DNA of 64,000 nt from Micractinium sp. NFX-FRZ (GCA_029339195.1 JAPTJF010000073.1:1-64000), one strand, 5' to 3'. Shown: positions 12,201 to 29,321, counted from the stretch's first letter. Translations and numbers: made by a program. Notes: generated from the sequence alone by a model not told the origin.

Positions 12201-15200
12201 GCCCTCTTCCGTGACCAGCGCCATGGGCCCGTCCATGCCCGCAAACGTGGCTGCCCCCTGCAGGCAGCGCGCGTCCGCCTGGTGCAGCAGCGCCGTGCGC
12301 TCCCGCTCGGCCTGGGGCACCAGGAAGACGTCGCTCATGCCGCAGGTGAAGCCGTGGCGCTGGAGGAAGGCGGTGAAGAGGCGGGAGAGGGCGGCGGTGA
12401 TGGTGGAGGTGCGCTCCGCGCCGTACAGCTCCTGCAGGGAAGAGGCAGGCAGGCAGGGAGGGAGGGGGGGAGGAGAGGGAGGTGAGGAGGCGGGGTGGGT
12501 TCGACAAGTGTGCTCGGCGTGCGGGCGGCTGGCAGGTTGATTTCGTGGGACGGGGCGGCCCGACGGGCGTGCACAGCTCCTCTGTGCCTCCTGCCCTCCC
12601 CGTCCATCCCGCCCATGCTGCCCTTGCAATGCACACCTCTAGCTGTGGCTTGCAGCATCATTCATAACCCAACGCCTCCCCTTCCCTGTCCCTCCTTCCT
12701 GCCCATCCCAGCCCAGATGCCCGGGAAGGCCAGCCAAGGTGTGCTCACATAGATGACGTGCAGCAGGCCGTGCTTGCCAAACGACGCCTTGTCCACGCAG
12801 CCCGCCACCAGGTGGTTGCGCCAGATGTGCATGTGGCCCTCGCCTGCAGGGGGTGCGGGGTGGGGCGGAGGTGGGGCGCAAGCGGGGTGGACGACACGTG
12901 CCTTGAGGCAGGGCGCAGGCGGGGTTGGCAGGATGCCGATTTGCTGCGGGGCGATGCGTGCACACTTGGGTCTGTGAGACAGGGCCCAATCCGTGCACTG
13001 CCTGCCGACTGTCAACGTGGTTCTCCCCTCAGATGTCGTTTGGGCACCGGCCCTCCTGAGTTGGGCTAAGAAACCGCCCTTCAGCAGCGTGTCACTCCAG
13101 CACCACGAGCACCAGGCCGGCTCACCGTTGTTCTTGCCCCAGATGTCGTTGGGCACCTTTGAGTCGGCAAACATGGTGAAGGGCAGCTGGTCGCGGGTGT
13201 AGTGCATGAGCACGGCGGTGAACACCTGGCAGAGGAAGGGGAGAGGAGGAGTTTGAGCACCACTTGTGAATAAAGGACTTGAACCATACCATGTGTTGCT
13301 GTGTTGTGTTGATTGCAGGAGAGGAGGGGTCAGGGCGGGCACAACCGCCGGCGCGCCTCGCACCTGCTTGCCGGTCCACAGCTTCTGCGGCTTCAGCACC
13401 GTGGGTTCGTCCATCCAGATCTCCCAAGAGCCGCTGCGGGGGGTGGGGAGGCACACACGCCAATGGAGCAGGTACATCTTGTGGGACGAGGAGATCGTGA
13501 CAGGTTGGGTGGGTGTGTGGGGTTGCGATCGGGGGCCCGGGGGGGGCGCTTGTGATGGGCTGCCTGGCTGTGCCTCTCTCCCCCCTTTGTTTGCGGGTGC
13601 GCAGACCTTCCCAGCACGACCTTCCCAGCAGCGCCGTGGTTACTGCCAAGCATCAGCAACGGCTCCGGGGAGAGCTCCCCCCGTGCAAATCTGGTACTCT
13701 GCAGCCCAGCCCGGGCCCCTCTCCTGCCGTCCTGCGCCTCTGTTCCCTTGCTTTGCGTGGGGGCTTGCAAACCCTCCCACCAGCAGCAGCACCGGCAGCC
13801 CAGCCCGGCCCAGGCGGCTCACCTGCAGTCCTGCGCCACACACTCGTAAATGAGCTTGCTGTACTGTGCCTGGGTCAGGAAGGTGTCCTTCATTGTCATC
13901 AGGGTGCCGCCCACAATGTGGTCCTGAGGGGAGGGCAGGGCAGCAGAGGGGGGGAAGAGCACAGTGAGGGGAGGAGGACAGCGCAGCGACAGGAGAGGGT
14001 GCCAGGTGGGTTGTTGGGCGGGGGAGCGGCGCAGCGATGGGTGGGCAGGCAGCCTGCACAAGCTAACGGGCATCCCGTCCTGAGCACCACACCAACAGCA
14101 CCCCACCCCCTGCACACACACACCAGCGCTTGCGCCATCACCATCCACCACCTCCTCCTCACCTGGATGAGGCCTCGCAGCGGCTTGCCGTCTGTGGGCA
14201 CAAAGAACTGCTCGTCGGCGTGCACAATGTTGTACCCCTCGGCGCGCCCAAAGTGGTCCTGTTGTGAAGGTGGGGGGAGGGGTGGGCGGGGGCAGCGGGT
14301 GAGGTGGGGCAGCGGGTGGGCAATGTCGCAGCCCGCTGCACCACTGGCACCCACAGCAAACTTCCAAGCAACGCGCCTGCAACAGTGCTTCAATCCCACA
14401 CCCCAGCACCGCCGTCCCAACAGCCAAGTAATCAAAGATGAGCTCGTAGGCTTGTACAGTGTAAGGCTAGTAAAATCACATATTAGGTAATAAAGCACCC
14501 CACCCCACCTGGGGAAGGTGCAGGTTGATTTCGTCGCCATCGAAATCGGCGTTGAAAGTGGAGCAGTTGGCGTAGTGGAAGCGGATCGTGCGCTCGGCTG
14601 CAACGGCCGGGTGTGGGAGGTTGGACAACGCAGAAGGTACGGGGGTCAGTGGCGGGGCAGTGCAGGGACGCGAGGGCGAGGTGCCCAGAGCAGCAGGCAG
14701 CACGCACAAAGCAGGCCCCGCTGCGACCAGCTCCGTCCCTCCCTCCCTCCCCCCATCCCTCTCCCCATCCTCTTTCCACTCACAGCGCATGACGCGCGCG
14801 CGGTGGCCCATCATGCCGGGCTTGTGCAGCGTCGGCTGCCGGTTGGTCAGCATGAAGTCGCCGTCCTCCATGGTGCGGTACACAATCTACAGTAAGGCAG
14901 TACACGGAACACAAGACAGATAAGAGAGAAGGGCGGTTGTAGTGGGTTGGTCAGCTGAAGCCGCCGTCCGCTGGATTGGCCAGAATGAAATTCCAGACGT
15001 CCATCTTGTACAGTGCACAACCCCAAAGAAAATATGTCAATACATAGTTTGAAAGAACGCAAGGGCAAATTTAGAGTGTCGCAGGGACGGTGCTTAATAT
15101 GTTGCCATCTGCCCTGGCCTTGGGCCGGCCTCCAGCCTTCCAGCTTCTGAGCCCCCCAACGGCCGCCGCCCCCATCGCCGTGTTGCCACTGCACTGCACT

Positions 15201-18200
15201 CACCCACCCTTTTTGACCAACCAACGCCCACCCCTGCTCACCTGCCCGCCGCCGTACTGCGCGCCGCCCTCGCCGCCGCTGGCGCGCGCCTTGTGCGGCG
15301 TGAGGCTGCCGCTGGCGCCCCCAAAGCCGCCCAGCAGCGTCTTGGCCACGCTCTCGCGTTGCTGCAGCGGGACACCAGAGGGTTGGGGTGTAAACAAGGT
15401 AGCGATAAGGTTAGGCTACGCACAAGCTCAGCGAGCAGCTGCTTTGCCACACACTCAATGTGCAGCAGCAATCTTTAGGGGTGTATGTATGTAGGGATAC
15501 ATAAGGGAAGGGTTCCAGCCCCCACACTCACTCCAGTCCTCCCTCCCTCCTTCCCTCCCAAACCCTCCTGTGGTCTGCATCGCCCCTCACCTTCTTGTCC
15601 CCCCGCAGCAGCACCAGGCGGCCGTGCTCGTTCTCCACCGCCACCGCGCCCGGGTTGCGCCCCGGCCCCGCAATCACCGCCTCCCTTAGCTTGTCCACGT
15701 TCCAGGGGGTGACGCGCTCCGGGAAGGAGAGGCGGGCGGCAAAGTAGGGGGGCACCCCGATCTCGCCGCCGTTCAGGTAGACGTCTGGTGAGATGACGGA
15801 GCGGGCGGCAAAGTTGACGCGCTTGCCCATCATGTTCTTGCGGAACAGGCCCTGCAGCAGGCGAGTCAACCACACACATGCGCAAAGTGTGTTAGCTTGG
15901 GGCCTCCTGTGACAGCAGATGCACGCAAGATGGACGGACACAAGCGCAGGACAACTGTTGCGCAGGCAGGGTAGCGAGCACGCCCATTCTGTCTGGCTGC
16001 CTGGCCCTGCCACCTGCCTGTCGCCACCTGCCTCCCGGCCTCCCCTGCCTCCCCACGCCCTCCCACCTCCTTCTTCTCCAGCTGCTGCTTGATGCCGCTG
16101 ACGCCATGCGTGTTCTCGGCTGCAGCAGCGGGGAGTCGGGGAGGCATCAGTTGAGGTCGGGCGCTGAGACCTGCGCCCGGTGCGCCCACCGCCAGTCCTG
16201 ATCTCCCCAACTGAGGCCAGAGGCTTGACAAGCATAGCACAGGCAGGCAGCCAAGGCACGAATTGTGCCACCGACATCATCAGATTTGGAGCATCGCCCA
16301 CGCCCATGTGAGGGGCAGGTCGGACAGCCCAGGCACAAACACATGCCGGCAGCAGGTTCTCAGCACCCGCCACACGCACCAGCGGTGGAGTCGATCAGCG
16401 CGTTGAGCGAATTCTGGAGGTCCAGCCACAGGCGCAGGGACTTGCCCAGCTGCGCCTGCGCGGTCGCCTCTGCAGAGGGGGCAGCAGCGGACAGGGGCGG
16501 GGCGGGAGGGAAGGGCGGGTGTGTGCGGGGTTGCATTGCCTTCATGCGCTGGCAGCGCAACGCAGGCAGGCAGCAAGCCGGGTCTGCAGGCAGCAAGCCG
16601 CCACACACGCAGAGACTGGCACACGTCCCCCTCCCCGCCGCCTCCACATCTCTCGAAACCCCGCGTCTCCCCTCGCTACGGCGCACCTGCGCCCTCCCCC
16701 GCCGCCCCCGCCTCCCGGTGCACTGCCAGCAGGTCAAGGTTGCCGTTGATCAGCTTCACAAGCAGCGTGTTTTGGGGGTGCTCATACACCTGCGGGGGGA
16801 GGAAAGCAAGGAGGGGAGCAGTTGGAACACAAGGCGGGTCAAGTTGAGCATATTCTCCGCCCTGGGCTGCTTTGCTGGCTCCCTCCCTCGCCGCCCCCAG
16901 CTAGGCAAGCGCGCTCGCCACCCAGCACGCCCGCCCCTCTTCCCGCTCCCCTGCTCTCCGCCTCACCATCTCGCCCACGCGGTTGACGGGGCGGAAGCGG
17001 TTTGGGGCCACTGGCACGGTTTGGATGAAGAACTCCCGGTAGCCAAGGGCCCCCTGTGCGCTGAGCTGGCGACCCGCAGAGTTGCCGGCCGCCACGCCCG
17101 CCGACGCGCTGCCGCTGCGCCGCCGCTGCCGCCGCGCCACGTCTGCGGCAGGGGTGGGGAGGGAGGGCGGCGTGCAGGGTGGGCGGAGGATCTGGTGCAG
17201 GCCAGGCAGGGCAGGGCGGACAGGGCAGCTCTGGTGCCGCGCATGTGGCACCCCTCCGGCCACCCTGCACCCTGCGGCACTGCCAGGGGCACTGGCAGGC
17301 AGGATGCAATGCGACTGCCTCGGCCCAAGGCTGGCTAGGCAGTAGGGCGCTCAGCATGGGGTGGGCGTGGGCAAGGACGCGGCACCCCAACCACCCTTTC
17401 AGCATCCACCCATCCAGCACCATCCAGTACCATCAGTACCACCAGTACCGCCGCAATCTGTGCAGTACCGCTCCTCACCGGTGGGGTAGATGAAGGCGAG
17501 GATGGGCTCGTTGAGCGTCCACATGCGGCGCAGCACCTCGCGCACCTCGCTGGGCGTCAGGTACTTGGGGTGCGCGCCGCCCAGCCTGCACACACAAAGT
17601 GGCACACAAGCACCCATTAAGCCAGACATTGAAAGGTTAGATGTCCCCGTTGAGCCAGACACCAAGCCAGGCACTGCCTGAAGCACCCACCAAGCCAGGC
17701 ACTGCTTCTGAGAAGCCTTCTGAGAAGCAGAGTGGCCAGCAGGGGCAACGACGAGCCTTCTCTAGTTCATGCAATCTCTAGTTCATGGAGTTCAGTCCCC
17801 AATCCAGCATGCGCGCAAGGCCCTGGCACCCGCCCCCCCAGGGCCTTGCGCGTGGCGAAATCGGGGATGGAGGCACCCATCCCCGGCCCCGCCCCGCCTC
17901 ACCCCGCCTCAAGCGACTTCTCCAGCACCGCCGTGCGCTGCGACTTGGTGGCAGGCAGCTGCTTGCTCTCCCCCTTGTCCCCATCCTCCCCCTCCAGCTC
18001 TTCCTCCTCATCGTACTTGGAGTCTGCAGGGAGGGGCAGTTGGACATGTCATGGAAACGTCATGACGCGTGTGCAAATGAATGGGGCGCTGGTGCTCACG
18101 CGACTTGTGTGTCCGCAGTCGTGGTGCAGTGCGTCGGCAGGGCAGCGGTGGAGGTTGGGCGGCAAGGTGGTATAGCACGCTATCATGCAGCCCTGCATAC

Positions 18201-21200
18201 CGCATCAGGTGGTGCGTGCTGGTCGAGCAGCCCCTCGCAAAATTCGCAACCCACAGCAGCGGCAGCAGCGCCGCAGCTGCTGCTCCTGCCACCAGCCTGT
18301 ACCCCGCCAGCACTCTGTTGCACCATCGCTCACCACCCTGGCACCTGTGGTGCTCACCCTCTCCCAGGCCCTCCTCTCCAGTCCGGCCCCAGCCTGCCCT
18401 CCTTGTCCTCCTAGCCATGTGCCCCTTCCCCCTCCATCCCTCCCGCTGCACCCCAGGCACTCACCCTCCCCCAGCCCCTCCTTTGAGTCCTGCAGCAGGC
18501 TGTCCTCCTTCTCGTCTTCCCCACCCTCGTGCTTGCCGCCGCTGCCTGCCGCCCGCTTGCGCTTGCGCCCTGCCTCTGCCGCCTCCACCCCCGCCGCCAG
18601 CTCAGCCTCCAGGTTCTCCACCTCCTGCAGGGTCACAGCAAGCAAACAATAAAGGGAAAGGATAACACGATCTGGACCCCAAAGGGAGCCGCCAGCTCAG
18701 CCTCAAGGCTCTCCACCCTCCTGCAGGGTTACATCACAAATAACAAGCAATGCATGAATGGACAGGATCCCCCCGCCAGTTCATTTCCCACCCACCTTGG
18801 CCTCATGCGACAGCCGCGCCAGCATGCCGAGGACGTGCAACCCGCCTGCCCCCCCTGCTGTCCACCACCCGCCCTGCCGCCCAAACTGCTCTCTACTTCT
18901 CAACCACGGCCCCATGCGACAGCCGCATGTCGCGTTCAGGACGGGCATCCCGCCTGCCCACCTGCTGCGAGGCACGCACACCCGCGGCCCAATCTGCTTG
19001 CTAGTTGTGCACCCACCTTGGCCTCCTGCGACAGCCGCGCCAGCACACTCAGCACATGCATCCCGCGCCTGCCCACCTGCTGCCCAGCACAAACATCCAC
19101 TGCCCAACCCACCTCTGACACGCCTCCCGGTCCCACCCACCTTGGCCTCCTGCGACAGCCGCGCCAGCACGCTGAGTATGGGCGTCCCCTGCACCTGGTT
19201 CTGGGCCCGCTTCTTGGCCGACAGAGGCATCATGAACAGCTTGCTGTGGCCCTCCCTGCACGGTAGGCACAGCAGGCGCAGCAGACGCGGGATGCGTGGG
19301 CCAGGATTGCTGGGCTGCCCGCCAAAGGCAGAGGGCAGGCGCAGGCGGGCGGGCGCAGGCACAGCCAGTGGTGGCGTGAGTGGCTGGTGCAGCTCGTGGT
19401 GACGGGATCTTCATACAGCTCAGCCCCCCGCTGCATCCGCTCTCCCCCGGCTTGCTGCCGCTGCTGCCTGAACACGCCGCTGCTTTCCCTTGATGACTCC
19501 CCACAGGTTGACTCTGGCTGCACCCGCCCCCTTGGCTTGCCGCCGCTGCCTGCACACCGCTGCCTGTCCCCGCTGGGCCATATCCCCGAAATGCCCACAA
19601 CAGGAACTTCACAAGGGCCCCGCATGACCGCCGCCCAGCCACCCACCCACCCACCGCTTGATGGTGGGGTTGTGCGCGCCGCAGTTCTGGCAGCGCCCGC
19701 CCGTGGGCTGGCGCTTGAAAAAGTCGCCAATCGTGTCGATCATGGCCTCGAGCGTCTGCGTCGTCATGGCCGCCGGGTTGCGGGGGCCCATGCCCTTGCC
19801 CGCCCGCGCCGCGCTGGCCTTCACCCCTTTGCTAACGTCGTAGCTGAACTGCGTGGCAGCGCCGCCCTCCAAGTCCTCCATACCCATGGCATCGTCAATC
19901 AGCTCCCCGCCTGCGTGATCAAAGAAGGAGCAACAGCATGAAATGATGTGCCATTGCAATAACAACAAGCATGCTCTCCAGGGCCTGCAAGCCCATCGCA
20001 TCGCCAATCAGCTGCCCACTTGTGTAACCAACAAAAACACAGAACAGCATGAGACAGTGTGCTGCCGGCATAGCAAGCAGCATGCACTCCAGGTCTCCCA
20101 TGCCCGTGGCATCATCAATACATAGCAAAGCACCAGCAGCACCGACTACAGCACACCGCTAGGGCACCAGTGCAGCACCACCAGCGCACAACTTGAACCA
20201 GCTCAGCACAGCATGACACGTCCCACAAGCACACAGCACGACACAGCACAGCACAACATGTCACATGCAGCGCACCCGTCTTCTTGGCCGCCGCAGACGT
20301 GCCCACCACCAGGTTCTGTGCCTCCACCAGCCTCCCCTGGCTCAGCAGCTGCAGGCGGCGCCTGAAGCGCTCCACCTCGCCGCCCGCCATGCGAAACTTG
20401 AAGCAGTGCAGGCAGGTGCAGCGCATGAGCTTGTAGAGCGTGCTGCGGGGGGGCGGGCGATTTGACGGTGGAGAGGGAAGGTGAGAAGTGCCTACTGTTG
20501 GACTGCGAATAGCTGACTTGAGCAGGGCAGGCAGGTGCAGAGCAGCAGCGCATAGATTGTGGGAGAGCAGGGTGGGCGGCAGGGGTGTGCTCCGCACGTC
20601 TCGTTAGCAATGCTTCACTACCCAGTATGCGCAGTACAACCAAGTCCCAGCCCTCTGCAGGCCCGGCGCAGCCCAGGCCCCAGCCCTCTGCTTCCAATCC
20701 TACAACTTCATGATGTCAACATGCCCTGGCATGGCGTGCACCAACACCAGGCAGCTGCCAGGCAACAATGTGTGCAGTGCTCACATGAAGACAAGGGGGT
20801 TGTAGAGCGGCACCGCCAGATCAATGTGCCCAAAGTGTCCCGGGCACTCGTAGCTGCTGAGCCCGCAGGTGGCGCACCTGCAGCAGCAGCAGCAGCAGCA
20901 GCAGCAGGCAGGTGGGCGGGCGGCAGGTGGGGCGGGCACTTCCGCCTGGCAGCCTGCTTTCACAGCCAGCATTCCAGCCGCACTTGCAGCCGCACTTGCG
21001 ATGCAAACTTGAGCCTGCCTCTTCCCTTTTTATCCACAGCATGCAGAACCCTGCCTTGCCCCCTGCTGAGGGCTGAGTTGAGGCACGCACCGGTCTTTGG
21101 GGTCCATGGGCCCGAAAGCCGGGTCATAGAGCCCCCCCTTGACCGCCGTCTTCAGGTTGTCAAAGATGATGGGGCTGACCACCTTCTTAACACTGATCTT

Positions 21201-21531
21201 GCGTACCTGCGACAGGTGGAAAGCACGATGCCCCCAGGAGCGGGCTGCTGGTGTGCAGCGCCAGCAGCAAAGGAGGCTGTCGCCCGGGTGGCGGCAGCGG
21301 CGGCTGGCTGCCGCCGCCCGCCTGCCCCTGCTGCCGCCCCCGGCCGCTGCGCGAGTTCCGGAATGCACCCAGAGCGCCCGCGGACGTGTAATGAAGGCCC
21401 CCGGCCCCCAGCAAGCTGCATGCAGTTGCTCTGCATGGCGCGCCGCCCACCTCCTCATCGTTGAAGAATCCAAATGCAACAGAAACGACCTGAGCCGTGG
21501 TAATCTCCTTGCTGTGCAGGCTTGACTGCAT
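3244..21531 (-). CDS. NRPA1: DNA-directed RNA polymerase I, largest subunit (A190/RPA1)
   Basis: Catalytic core subunit of nucleolar RNA polymerase I, which transcribes the 35S-type rRNA precursor. My 44-exon model gives 5,541 nt, 1,846 residues, somewhat longer than yeast A190 or human RPA1. In order: N-terminal FGFFNDEE and [12 protein letters not shown] segments; clamp zinc site C67-x2-C70-x6-C77-x2-H80; a second CxxC at 107/110 and RCQNCGA near 226; an acidic clamp-head insert (exons 7-8, about 277-370); the Mg-binding motif [10 protein letters not shown] with Asp 725, 727 and 729 (exon 17); [18 protein letters not shown] (exon 27); trigger-loop region [19 protein letters not shown] followed by [10 protein letters not shown] (exons 34-35); an acidic, poly-Ala insert at about 1510-1640 corresponding to the Pol I 'expander' of the jaw; and the Pol I-type C-terminus ([15 protein letters not shown] ... 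[17 protein letters not shown]). There is no heptad CTD, and the KISVKK and LYKLMRC signatures favour Pol I over Pol II/III. Complete, no frame breaks. Regulation probably involves the shared promoter with PAP. Confidence 0.95.
4524..4565 (-). repeat. Intronic copy of the 3' part of Pol I exon 41
   Basis: On the minus strand the intron reads [12 protein letters not shown], a degenerate copy of exon 41's [12 protein letters not shown] (about 4733-4778). Together with the other entries of this kind it points to duplication of exon-border segments into introns. Confidence 0.7.
6351..6750 (-). repeat. Four-unit tandem array (about 102 bp) starting inside Pol I exon 37
   Basis: Units begin at 6351, 6451, 6554 and 6656. 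The first contains the 5' end of exon 37 and its splice acceptor (reading [12 protein letters not shown] on the minus strand). The next two repeat this segment almost exactly, acceptor included, and the fourth is degraded. The spacer carries repeated TTGCATTGTGGGTG motifs. Confidence 0.9.
7491..7611 (-). repeat. Duplicated 5' border of Pol I exon 35
   Basis: Exon 35 starts with [10 protein letters not shown] (minus strand, up to 7521). The upstream intron holds [10 protein letters not shown] at about 7573-7611, including a matching AG. Offset is about 82 bp. A third, poorer copy of CATGTGG lies near 7675. Confidence 0.8.
9909..10032 (-). repeat. Duplicated 3' border of Pol I exon 28
   Basis: Exon 28 ends [15 protein letters not shown] at 10003. 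The following intron contains [12 protein letters not shown] (9909-9938), keeping the donor-like GT. Offset is about 93 bp. Confidence 0.8.
11060..11375 (-). repeat. Tandem array (92-bp period) of the 3' border of Pol I exon 25
   Basis: The exon end ([14 protein letters not shown], near 11341) is repeated in the following intron at 11249, 11157 and 11060, spacing 92, 92 and 97 bp. Each copy keeps the palindrome-like CCTGCTGGCCCAGCAGG core (CCTGCTGGGCCAGCAGG on the other strand). The copy at 11249 is nearly exact, including the donor. Confidence 0.85.
11466..11622 (-). repeat. Duplicated 5' border of Pol I exon 25
   Basis: Exon 25 starts [11 protein letters not shown]; the preceding intron contains [10 protein letters not shown] at 11587-11621, about 117 bp upstream. 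Exon 25 therefore has copies of both of its borders in the flanking introns. Confidence 0.8.
13012..13165 (-). repeat. Duplicated 3' border of Pol I exon 21
   Basis: The exon end at 13126-13165 ([13 protein letters not shown]) has a degenerate copy at 13012-13045 in the following intron, offset about 115 bp. Confidence 0.65.
18593..18731 (-). repeat. Duplicated 5' border of Pol I exon 7
   Basis: Segment 18593-18636, containing the acceptor and first codons of exon 7, recurs at 18688-18731 with offset 95 bp and few mismatches. Confidence 0.8.
18797..19185 (-). repeat. Array of the 3' border of Pol I exon 6
   Basis: The exon end [19 protein letters not shown] (19141-19185) is repeated at 19018-19060 and 18797-18835 with the donor intact, and partially at about 18907-18945. 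Spacing is about 111-123 bp. Confidence 0.85.
19867..20125 (-). repeat. Array of the 5' border of Pol I exon 5
   Basis: The exon start ([14 protein letters not shown], 19867-19910) is followed upstream in the intron by copies reading [14 protein letters not shown] (from 19976) and [11 protein letters not shown] (from 20097), offsets 109 and 121 bp. Confidence 0.85.
20880..20910. repeat. (CAG)n microsatellite in Pol I intron 2
   Basis: Ten CAG/GCA units adjoin the acceptor of exon 3, so on the transcript they form a CTG tract just before the splice site. Confidence 0.9.
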
Positions 21532-21879
21532 CTTGCCGCGCCCAGCGCGCTCGCTGCCTCAGTAGGGGAGTCAGGCAGGTTGCGCGGCCCCTGAGCACAT
21601 TGCGTGTGATTGGCGCGAGTTTTCTGTCGGTGCTGCACGCCGTGACAGGGCCTCAGGGCGAAGAATTGCGCGTCGTGCTGAGCTTGCTGCGCCAGCTCGG
21701 CATGTTGTCCTACCGCCAAAAGAGCGTGCATAAGGCATCAGTACCAAGCGCCCCGAAATACATATCGATATCACCGGCCGGCCGCACGAGCACATGCCCG
21801 ACACACCCGTTCTGCAGCAGTGACTCCCGGGCCAGCCGGCAGCCCAGGTTTCGGGTAGCGAAGGCCTGGCAGCGTGGCA
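21532..21879. promoter_or_regulatory. Shared divergent promoter region of Pol I subunit and PAP genes
   Basis: Only 348 bp separate the two start codons. The region contains an inverted CCAAT box overlapping an E2F-like core (GATTGGCGCGAG around 21608-21619) and the palindrome ATATCGATAT (21762-21771). No clear TATA box is seen on either side. The assignment is by position; the motifs are short and may be chance. Confidence 0.55.
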
Positions 21880-27909
<6,030 letters not shown>

Positions 27910-28374
27910 GCCCCTGCTCTGCTTTGCTGGGCAGTCGGTTTGGGAGGCAGGAGTGGTGCTTGCCCCTGCTGCGCTTTTCTGGGGGTAGTGGTGTGAAAGG
28001 GCGGTTACCTTTTGCCAACCTGTGTCTTGCGCGCAACCGGTCTGCACTGGTTGCGGGCATTCCCTCCATGCCCCGCCTATCTGCTGCATGCCTGCCCCGC
28101 CCGCTGTCCCGACCCGCTCTACCACGCTGCTGCCCTGCGCTGCTGCTCCGCCCACCCACTGGCACTCCGCAGGATGAGCTCCACATGACGCCTGTGCCAG
28201 CTGGAAAGCTGGGCAAGGCTTGCTCTCCTCACCCCCTCTTGCGCCCAGGTAGGCAGGTAGGCAGCCCGAGCGGTGCAGGGGCAGCCATGCTCTGTGCCCC
28301 TCTGTGCAGGGGGGCGGCTGGCGACGTGCTTCTGCGCTCCTCAAGTGGCCGACCCGCTGCCTCATCACTTGTGC

Positions 28375-28379
28375 TTACA
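28375..28379 (-). terminator. Candidate poly(A) signal TGTAA for the receptor gene
   Basis: TTACA on plus reads TGTAA on minus, 515 bp past the receptor stop codon. Confidence 0.5.
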
Positions 28380-28386
28380 CTATCAC

Positions 28387-28391
28387 TGTAA
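28387..28391 (+). terminator. Candidate poly(A) signal TGTAA for PAP
   Basis: TGTAA lies 478 bp downstream of the PAP stop codon and only 7 bp from the opposing signal of the convergent gene. Confidence 0.55.
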
Positions 28392-28773
28392 CAAGCGACA
28401 ACACGTGCAGTCATCAGCAACAGGACACAAATCAAGCGCCAGCAGCAACAACACAAATAAATAGGCAGGGGCTTGACTGGGCGGGAGGGAGACAATTGAC
28501 CCTGGAACCAGGAGGGCGGAGGGGGAGCTGTTGGGCTTGCCATATCAGGCACATGTTTGGGTTCGGTGTCTTTGTTTCGCGGTCGCGATGTCAAGAAAAT
28601 GGCAGTGCGAATCGAAGGGAGCTGTCCGGTGGCTGTCCCGCCCCGGCCCCCTTGGCCCGTCCTGCCGGCAGCAGGGTGCGCAGCGGGGCAGTGCCATGCC
28701 TGTGAAGCAAGTGCTCCTCAGCTAAGACAGCTTGCCCAGTCTTGGAGGGGGGTTCGTATGAGCATCCTCTCAG

Positions 28774-28956
28774 TCCCACCTTGCCGGCAGCGGATATAGC
28801 TGGTTGAGCAGGCTCCCAAGCTGGTCTGTGGCCATTGAAGCAAGGCCTGCTTGGCTCAACTGGCTTTCCTGGGCGGGCTCCGCACCCATCTTCTCAGTCC
28901 ACCTTGCCGGCCGTGGAAAGCTGGTTTAGCAGGCTGCTCAGCTGGTCTGCGATGTC
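28774..28956 (-). repeat. Last coding segment of receptor gene duplicated into its 3' UTR
   Basis: The plus-strand segment 28894-28955 (CAGTCCACCTTGCCGGCC ... GCTGGTCTG) has a degenerate copy at 28774-28838, offset about 120 bp. Confidence 0.75.
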
Positions 28957-29288
28957 TGAGAAGGAGGGGCGGGCAGCGGGGCTGTGCGCCCAGCAATCCC
29001 TGCAGGAAGGCAGGCGCCAGCATGGCATGCCAGGTTGGCGGCCACTCAAACTCCTGAAGTCAAGAGCGCACAGCAGGCCAGCCAGCCAGCCCAGAGCGTG
29101 CGCCTCATGGGATGGCAGCAAGCACAGCACGCACAGCAGGCGGGTGGCACAGCAGGCACAGCAGGCAGCGCACCTCATGAGCTGGCAGTAGGCATCCAGC
29201 CCTCCAAAGGCGGCGGAGTCGGGCCCTGGGAGCGCTGTGCGCGGCGGCACTTCGGGCCGCTCGCCAGCCTGCACCATGCTCCGTACCT

Positions 29289-29321
<33 letters not shown>

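Larger units (their letters stand above)
3244..21531 (-). other. NRPA1: Exon map of the Pol I largest-subunit gene (44 exons)
   Basis: Exons in transcript order: 21531-21451, 21206-21091, 20877-20785, 20442-20276, 19910-19655, 19255-19141, 18624-18465, 18023-17903, 17585-17479, 17142-16967, 16789-16687, 16469-16380, 16119-16067, 15851-15591, 15361-15242, 14886-14784, 14597-14509, 14258-14163, 13923-13823, 13433-13364, 13225-13126, 12843-12749, 12431-12192, 11942-11837, 11495-11338, 10895-10781, 10495-10412, 10097-10003, 9659-9576, 9349-9258, 9003-8886, 8620-8540, 8351-8285, 8020-7917, 7521-7314, 6985-6903, 6385-6293, 5927-5745, 5540-5468, 5272-5195, 4966-4676, 4236-4142, 3913-3737, 3486-3244. 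All junctions are GT-AG and the phases join without a break. Introns average about 300 bp. Junctions were placed by eye from frame, splice consensus and family conservation; a few may be off by a short in-frame alternative. Confidence 0.8.
27910..28893. other. Convergent 3' regions of PAP and receptor genes
   Basis: No gene is supported here. Opposing poly(A) signals lie at 28375-28379 (minus) and 28387-28391 (plus). The part next to the receptor stop codon contains a second copy of that gene's last coding segment (28774-28838). Confidence 0.6.

Noticed and set aside
13513..14490. 325-codon plus-strand open frame
   Set aside because: It is antisense to conserved Pol I exons 18-19 and 14163-14258 and contains no domain-like sequence; long antisense frames are expected at this GC content.
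16265..17338. 357-codon plus-strand open frame
   Set aside because: Antisense to Pol I exons 10-12; low-complexity Arg/Ala/Pro sequence.
3244..21531. RNA polymerase II or III largest subunit as alternative identity
   Set aside because: No heptad C-terminal domain; the KISVKK, LYKLMRC and C-terminal SFETAASFL segments and the acidic expander are Pol I features.
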